Source of the DNA: Brachionus rotundiformis
Lineage: Eukaryota > Rotifera > Eurotatoria > Ploima > Brachionidae
Reading direction: 5' to 3'
Length of the DNA stretch: 64,000 nt
Assembly (NCBI GenBank): GCA_016802295.1
Contig: JAESIW010000065.1
Span: forward strand, 868,001 to 932,000
Made by a program: the position numbers and the translations under genes. The notes beneath the pieces were generated by a model. The model worked only from the letters and a program-made list of their open reading frames with translations, had not been told where the DNA came from and searched no databases. Shown here in pieces: positions 59,754 to 64,000 of the stretch. Position 1 is the first letter of the stretch. Every line of letters begins with the position of its first letter.

Positions 59754-60332
59754 AAGAATAAAATCATTGATTTGAAAATTTCATAAAATTTTTTCATTTT
59801 AAAAGAAACAATTGATGAAATTGAATTAATTGATAGTTTCTATATTTAAAATTAACATAAGCCAAACAGATTTAGATAGTTAATTATAAATTTTTTACTG
59901 TAAAAGTATTTATTTTAGAAATCTTATCTACCGAGATAACTTTGTTTACTTAAAGAAAAACTAAATATTTTTAATTACAATTAAGTTTAGTTTAAATTAA
60001 AAAAAGTGGATATCTATTAATTTTCAAAATTGACGTTTATTTAATTGAAAAAATCTTTAAATGTGGTTATTTTAATTAAAATATTAATGCAAGCTAAAAT
60101 TTGAGGATTCAAATTAAATTGATTTTTTGGCCAAGAATCGAGAATCGAAATATCAGAAACGATAGTAAAAGAAAATGATAAAAGATAAAAATGAAATAGA
60201 AATTTTTTAAAGATATTTTTTGTTTCAAAATGTATTAAATTAATATTTTTGTCATTGTTATAGAACTTTAAAAGTTTTAATCATTTTAAATTTTGGTAAA
60301 GCTATTCAAAATTTTAGGCATCTAGTAAAACT
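59754..60332. other. Convergent intergenic region, TATDN1 / FAD monooxygenase
   Basis: AT-rich 3' flanks of a convergent pair. Nothing else seen. Confidence 0.5.
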
Positions 60333-61430
60333 TCATGGTCTAAGCCAAAAAAAAAGGTATTGATTTTTTTTTTGCATAAATGGGAAAACATACGGCATTA
60401 TCAGAATAGTTAATGATCTTATTAAACGATAAAAAAATGTTTTTCCACGCAAAACATTTGTGAAAAATTCTACTTTTGATATTAAATTCTTTACAGCTTT
60501 TTTTCTTAAACCATCATATTTATCCAATTTGTTTGATGCAAGAAGTTCTGCAAAAACATAAGCATCCTCAATACCCAAATTCATTCCTCTACCACCTAGA
60601 GGAGAATGAACATGTGCTGCGTCGCCACCAAAAAAAACATTGCCGCAGCTAAATCGTTCAATCATTCGATGGTTCACAATAAAGTCCGATTTCCAAACGA
60701 TATTTTCAACCTCATTTCCATTTGGTAGTCGATGAAGGACATAGAGATCATTGCTGATTATTCTCCAAATGTCAGCTTCTACACGAATTAAGAAAATAAA
60801 ACTATTTTTCTTAATGAATACATTTAAATCATTTGGCTTTAATTCTGTTCTTAATTTAGCATCATACAAAAACCATGGTTCTTCAAATGAACTTCCTTCA
60901 AACTTTAGACCGAAATATTTTCTAGCACTACTATGAGCACCATCAGCACAAAATACATAATCAAAAGTTAAGACCTGTTCTTTTCCATCCGAATATTTTA
61001 ATTCGCACTCAACTTGATCATTTCTTAAAGAAATTATTTTGGCCTCTGTTCCTCTAACTACATTTATGTCCCTTTGGCTTAGTATATCAGTCAAAACCAT
61101 TTCACTTACATGCTGTGGCTGAACTGCCATAAAAGGGTTTTCGTGCTCAACTCCTTGAAAATTATTACTAAATAAAAGTGAACTATTATAGTAAAAGTTT
61201 CCATGCTCAGCTTGATAAGAATTTTTAATAAAGTCACGAAAAGCTCCGATTTGGCCCATTAATTCAAATGTTCGTGGGTTTATGCCAAGTGCTTTGGAAT
61301 GTTTGTTAATATCAGTCAATTTTTCGACAATAAAGGGTCGGGCTCCTTTATGGGAAATAAACAAAGCTGCCGCAAGACCAACTGGACCAGCGCCGATAAT
61401 CAAAATTTTCTTTTCATTAAGTTTTTCCAT
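60333..61430 (-). CDS. FAD-dependent aromatic-ring hydroxylase-like monooxygenase (PHBH fold)
   Basis: An intronless 365-residue ORF. The N-terminal Rossmann motif is KKILIIGAGPVGLAAALF. The second FAD/NADPH motif is DYVFCADGAHSSARKYFG. The third is GNVFFGGDAAHVHSPLGGRG followed by MNLGIEDAYVFAELLAS, the classic GD motif of group A flavin monooxygenases. The family uses NADPH and oxygen to hydroxylate phenolic or similar small molecules; the substrate cannot be told here. The carboxy end has a hydrophobic stretch (LTILIMPYVFPFMQKKN), perhaps a membrane association. No intron occurs, although most genes around it have several, and the family is best known from bacteria and fungi, so horizontal acquisition is a fair hypothesis. 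The ATG at 61430 places the dinucleotide-binding strand at the usual position. Confidence 0.9.
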   Translation of the reverse strand: MEKLNEKKILIIGAGPVGLAAALFISHKGARPFIVEKLTDINKHSKALGINPRTFELMGQIGAFRDFIKNSYQAEHGNFYYNSSLLFSNNFQGVEHENPFMAVQPQHVSEMVLTDILSQRDINVVRGTEAKIISLRNDQVECELKYSDGKEQVLTFDYVFCADGAHSSARKYFGLKFEGSSFEEPWFLYDAKLRTELKPNDLNVFIKKNSFIFLIRVEADIWRIISNDLYVLHRLPNGNEVENIVWKSDFIVNHRMIERFSCGNVFFGGDAAHVHSPLGGRGMNLGIEDAYVFAELLASNKLDKYDGLRKKAVKNLISKVEFFTNVLRGKTFFYRLIRSLTILIMPYVFPFMQKKNQYLFFWLRP

Positions 61431-63263
61431 ATTTTTCAGAAAAAGGTTTTTTTCAATTGGAAATCAAAGTATTCAGAGTAATGTTTTTGAAATTTGGAAA
61501 ATTAAGTTAACAATTATATTGTTTCTAATTAATAAAATAATCAAATGTTTAAAACACAATTTTTTAATGTTTTCAGTATACCTAACTAATTTTTTTACTT
61601 TTAAAATAAATCAAAAGTAAAGTATTTCTCAATTTCTACCATAATTTATCACGCTCAGACATTTAATGACAGATTTTAATGAAATTCAAGAAATTTTTTT
61701 CCCAAAAACTAGTCTATTATTTTCGAAATTTAGATGAAATTTAATTTTTATATTTTTATTTTTGAATTTTGAATTCATATTTGCAAGGATAATTATAAGA
61801 ATTGAGAATGATTTAAAATAAAAGATAATTCTAAATAAGACAAAGACAATTTTGGAACAAAATAAAATTATAAAATTAAAAAATTAATAATTCTAATATT
61901 GTTTTGATTCAGGTCAATAATATTTTAGATTTTTATTGCTTATTAGTTATGACGTTTGAAGAAATTGTACTCAATAACAAAAATTTTTCCAATAGGCTAC
62001 AAAGTTAAGACAAATTTTCAATTAGCATGGTCTTTAAAACTTGTATTAAAAATGCCACATAAAACTTAATCTTCGAATCATCGTATTCGAAAAAATATTT
62101 TATTATTTTTTTATTATGAATTTTAATTTATCTTTAATGTTTTTATTTAGTCTACGAGTGTATAGAGGATCTTTTAGGTCGCATAATTGAGCTAATTTTG
62201 TTATTTCTAATCTAATGTTCTTAGAGTTGAAAGCTTAAACAAAAATCTATGTATTAAGTCATAATTTATCAAGGTAAGTCTTAAGAGCTCTTTAAACCAG
62301 TAAATAATCAAGTGATTAGCATGAATATTGAAAAAAAAATTTAAAAAATTTCAAATTAAAAAAAAAAGGTGCGCTTTAACATTTGTCATTTTCAAATGTT
62401 GAAACTGTTTTAGATAAGATAATTTTTATAGCAACTCGATCATGTGTCATGTGACTAAATATAAAAAAACATTCCAGCCATGACTCTTTTCAATTGCAGA
62501 TAACCAAGGTAATGCAAGTATTAGTAGAAAAAAGGATTTGTTTATATGTTTAATTTATAGACAAGTTACATCATTAAATGTTTAAATATTTGAAAACACT
62601 CTTCTAGACACTCAATGTGACTAAAAAAACTTTAAAACATGTTTAAAAGTCTAAATTTGACAAAAACTGAAGGTATTCAGCCTGACCAACTTCTGACTTA
62701 CAATGTTGCTAAGGAATTTGGAGTCAGCCTAGCCTAAAGCGCAATTAAAAGACGTCTAAAATTTTATTATTTATTTTTAGATTAATTTTTTTGTTAATTT
62801 GAGTGTTATCGATCAAGAGCGCGCCCTTGTCCCAATCTTAACTAATTAAAAAATTTAAAACTTAAAACAGATCGTGAAGCAATTTAAATTTTATCTAAAA
62901 TAAAAAAGATAAGTTTCTAGTGTTCCAAACACGTATTTTTAATTTAGAAATTTGAACATTTCCAAAGGTACGCCCATAGAGTGCCTTGTATAATTTATTC
63001 AACATTAAGTAAAATGTAAGCAACAGACTTGCACGTTCTTTGGTAATAAACATACAGCGTCAGTGCAAAAGATGTTACATAATGAAGCGTTTATTATATT
63101 CTTTAAATAAAATTATGCTTTTTTTAAAGAAGAACCTTCCCCTCTAGAAAAAAAATTCCAAACTCTCTCTTTTTGTTTACAAGAGTACTTGTTTTTAACC
63201 AACTTTTTGTCTTTAGTTTACCATAAATTAACCAAACATGCTTAATTTGGTTTAGATATTAAA
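61431..63263. other. Divergent intergenic region, monooxygenase / OGDH
   Basis: 1.8 kb of AT-rich DNA between divergent starts. It should contain the OGDH promoter and perhaps a 5' UTR exon. No ORF or RNA gene is supported. Confidence 0.5.
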
Positions 63264-64000
63264 ATGACCAAAATTCTTCGAATTGGCTCGTATCTTTTGA
63301 GTAGATCGGCAACATCTCTACACTCAAAGAGCCTTGTCCGATCCCTAGTGACCACAAGACCCGAAATCAAATTGCAACAGCGTCGTTCTTTGAACACAAC
63401 AAGCTATTTGAGTCAACAGGACACAAATCGTTCAACGGGATTTTTAAATGGATCATCAGCTGTTTACATAGAAGAGCTTTACCAGTCTTGGCTAAGCAAC
63501 CCGGACTCGGTTCACAAATCATGGGACGTCTACTTCAGGAATTACTCGGTGCAAGTGCCTCCAACTCTTGGTCAAACTCAACAAGTGCCCGCATCTGACC
63601 TGAACAAACTTCTCGAGCTTCTGAGACAAGCGTCCCCAAGCGGCTTGATGGTCGACAAGAACAAGGCTTCGATTTCGTCATCCGAAGAACAGCAGGTCGA
63701 GGATCATCTGAATTTGTATGCCCTCATCCGTTCATATCAAATCCGTGGCCACAAAAGAGCTAAACTAGATCCTCTTGGTCTCAAGAGTTCTATCGATGTG
63801 ACCCAAGAAACTGTCACAGACTTGGAACCAGAGTTTTTCTCTTTTAATGAATCTGATCTCGACCGTGTTTTCAAATTACCACAGACTACTTTTATCGGTG
63901 GAAATGAGCAGCGCCTTACTCTCAGAGAAATACTAAAGAGACTCAATGATGTTTATTGTAAATCAATTGGTTTAGAGTACATGTACATTAACAGCTATGA
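63264..64000 (+). CDS. OGDH: 2-oxoglutarate dehydrogenase E1, 5' part, runs off right edge
   Basis: An open frame from the ATG at 63264 to the window end (245 residues, no stop). The first 40 residues are Arg/Ser/Leu-rich with few acids (MTKILRIGSYLLSRSATSLH), as expected of a mitochondrial targeting peptide. The E1 N-terminal core follows: FLNGSSAVYIEELYQSWLSN, SVHKSWDVYFRNY, YALIRSYQIRGHKRAKLDPL, ESDLDRVFKLPQTTFIGG and LTLREILKRLNDVYCKSIG, ending EYMYINSYE. E1 is the thiamine diphosphate-dependent decarboxylase of the 2-oxoglutarate dehydrogenase complex in the mitochondrial TCA cycle. The catalytic domain lies beyond the window. Codon use is more GC-rich than in neighbouring genes, consistent with high expression. 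Confidence 0.96.
   Translation, partial: MTKILRIGSYLLSRSATSLHSKSLVRSLVTTRPEIKLQQRRSLNTTSYLSQQDTNRSTGFLNGSSAVYIEELYQSWLSNPDSVHKSWDVYFRNYSVQVPPTLGQTQQVPASDLNKLLELLRQASPSGLMVDKNKASISSSEEQQVEDHLNLYALIRSYQIRGHKRAKLDPLGLKSSIDVTQETVTDLEPEFFSFNESDLDRVFKLPQTTFIGGNEQRLTLREILKRLNDVYCKSIGLEYMYINSY

Noticed and set aside
1..64000. CRISPR arrays, tRNA or rRNA genes, bacterial operons
   Set aside because: No direct-repeat arrays, no tRNA B-box-like or cloverleaf sequence, and no rRNA motifs were seen; splice-interrupted animal genes throughout exclude a prokaryotic contig.

Overview
This is a eukaryotic nuclear window, very AT-rich, with genes on both strands. Most genes are split by short GT-AG introns of about 45-60 nt. 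Clear animal orthologues (PPP1R11, DUS3L, TXNL4A, SLC9A6/7/9, NEDD1, NAA10, a CAT-type SLC7, CFAP52, PEX3, MCMBP, TATDN1, OGDH, a TASOR-like protein), a nuclear receptor, CR1/Jockey-like non-LTR retrotransposon remnants and a U5 snRNA point to a small protostome invertebrate. The base composition and tiny introns would fit a monogonont rotifer such as Brachionus, but that assignment is inference. Exon structures were worked out by hand by matching splice sites, reading phase and family conservation.

Layout. 1-4276 (-): 5' part of a TASOR/DUF3715 gene running off the left edge, with one 3 kb intron. About 5538-5655 (+): U5 snRNA. 6144-6536 (+): PPP1R11. 7425-9491 (-): DUS3L. 10101-11500 (+): secreted LRR protein, with a decayed copy of its second exon at 12857-13004. 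14613-15680 (+): single-pass membrane protein. 16061-16489 (+): TXNL4A, the U5 snRNP 15-kDa protein. 17490-20284 (+): nine-exon organellar Na+/H+ exchanger. About 20780-22650 (+): decayed LINE. 23053-23442 (-): orphan ORF. 23995-25954 (-) NEDD1 and 26125-26815 (+) NAA10 are head-to-head, 170 bp apart. 27030-29298 (+): cationic amino-acid transporter-like protein. About 29720-30182 (-): LINE remnant. 30718-33255 (-) and 33763-35178 (-): two adjacent, highly basic, unrecognised proteins.

A 5.7 kb gene-free stretch then leads to an unusual single-exon nuclear receptor (40922-42772, +). It is followed by a GPI-anchored LRR-like protein with a one-base frame break (45173-46425, +), a LINE 3' end (about 46500-47236, -), CFAP52 (48898-51110, +) and a near-perfect 235 bp inverted repeat (52346-52580). 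PEX3 (52773-54262, -), MCMBP (54562-56981, -), a short AT-hook ORF (57566-57727, +), a tiny LINE scrap, TATDN1 (58615-59753, +), an intronless FAD monooxygenase (60333-61430, -) and the 5' end of OGDH (63264 to the right edge, +) complete the window.

The genes are mostly unrelated housekeeping functions: tRNA modification, splicing, centrosome, N-terminal acetylation, peroxisome, replication, TCA cycle and cilium. There is no operon-like logic apart from the NEDD1/NAA10 divergent pair. The most interesting departures are the nuclear receptor with a split DNA-binding domain and no visible AF-2 helix, a protostome TASOR-like gene, CxxC pairs in the MCMBP linker, the intronless flavin monooxygenase, and the two tandem basic orphan proteins.
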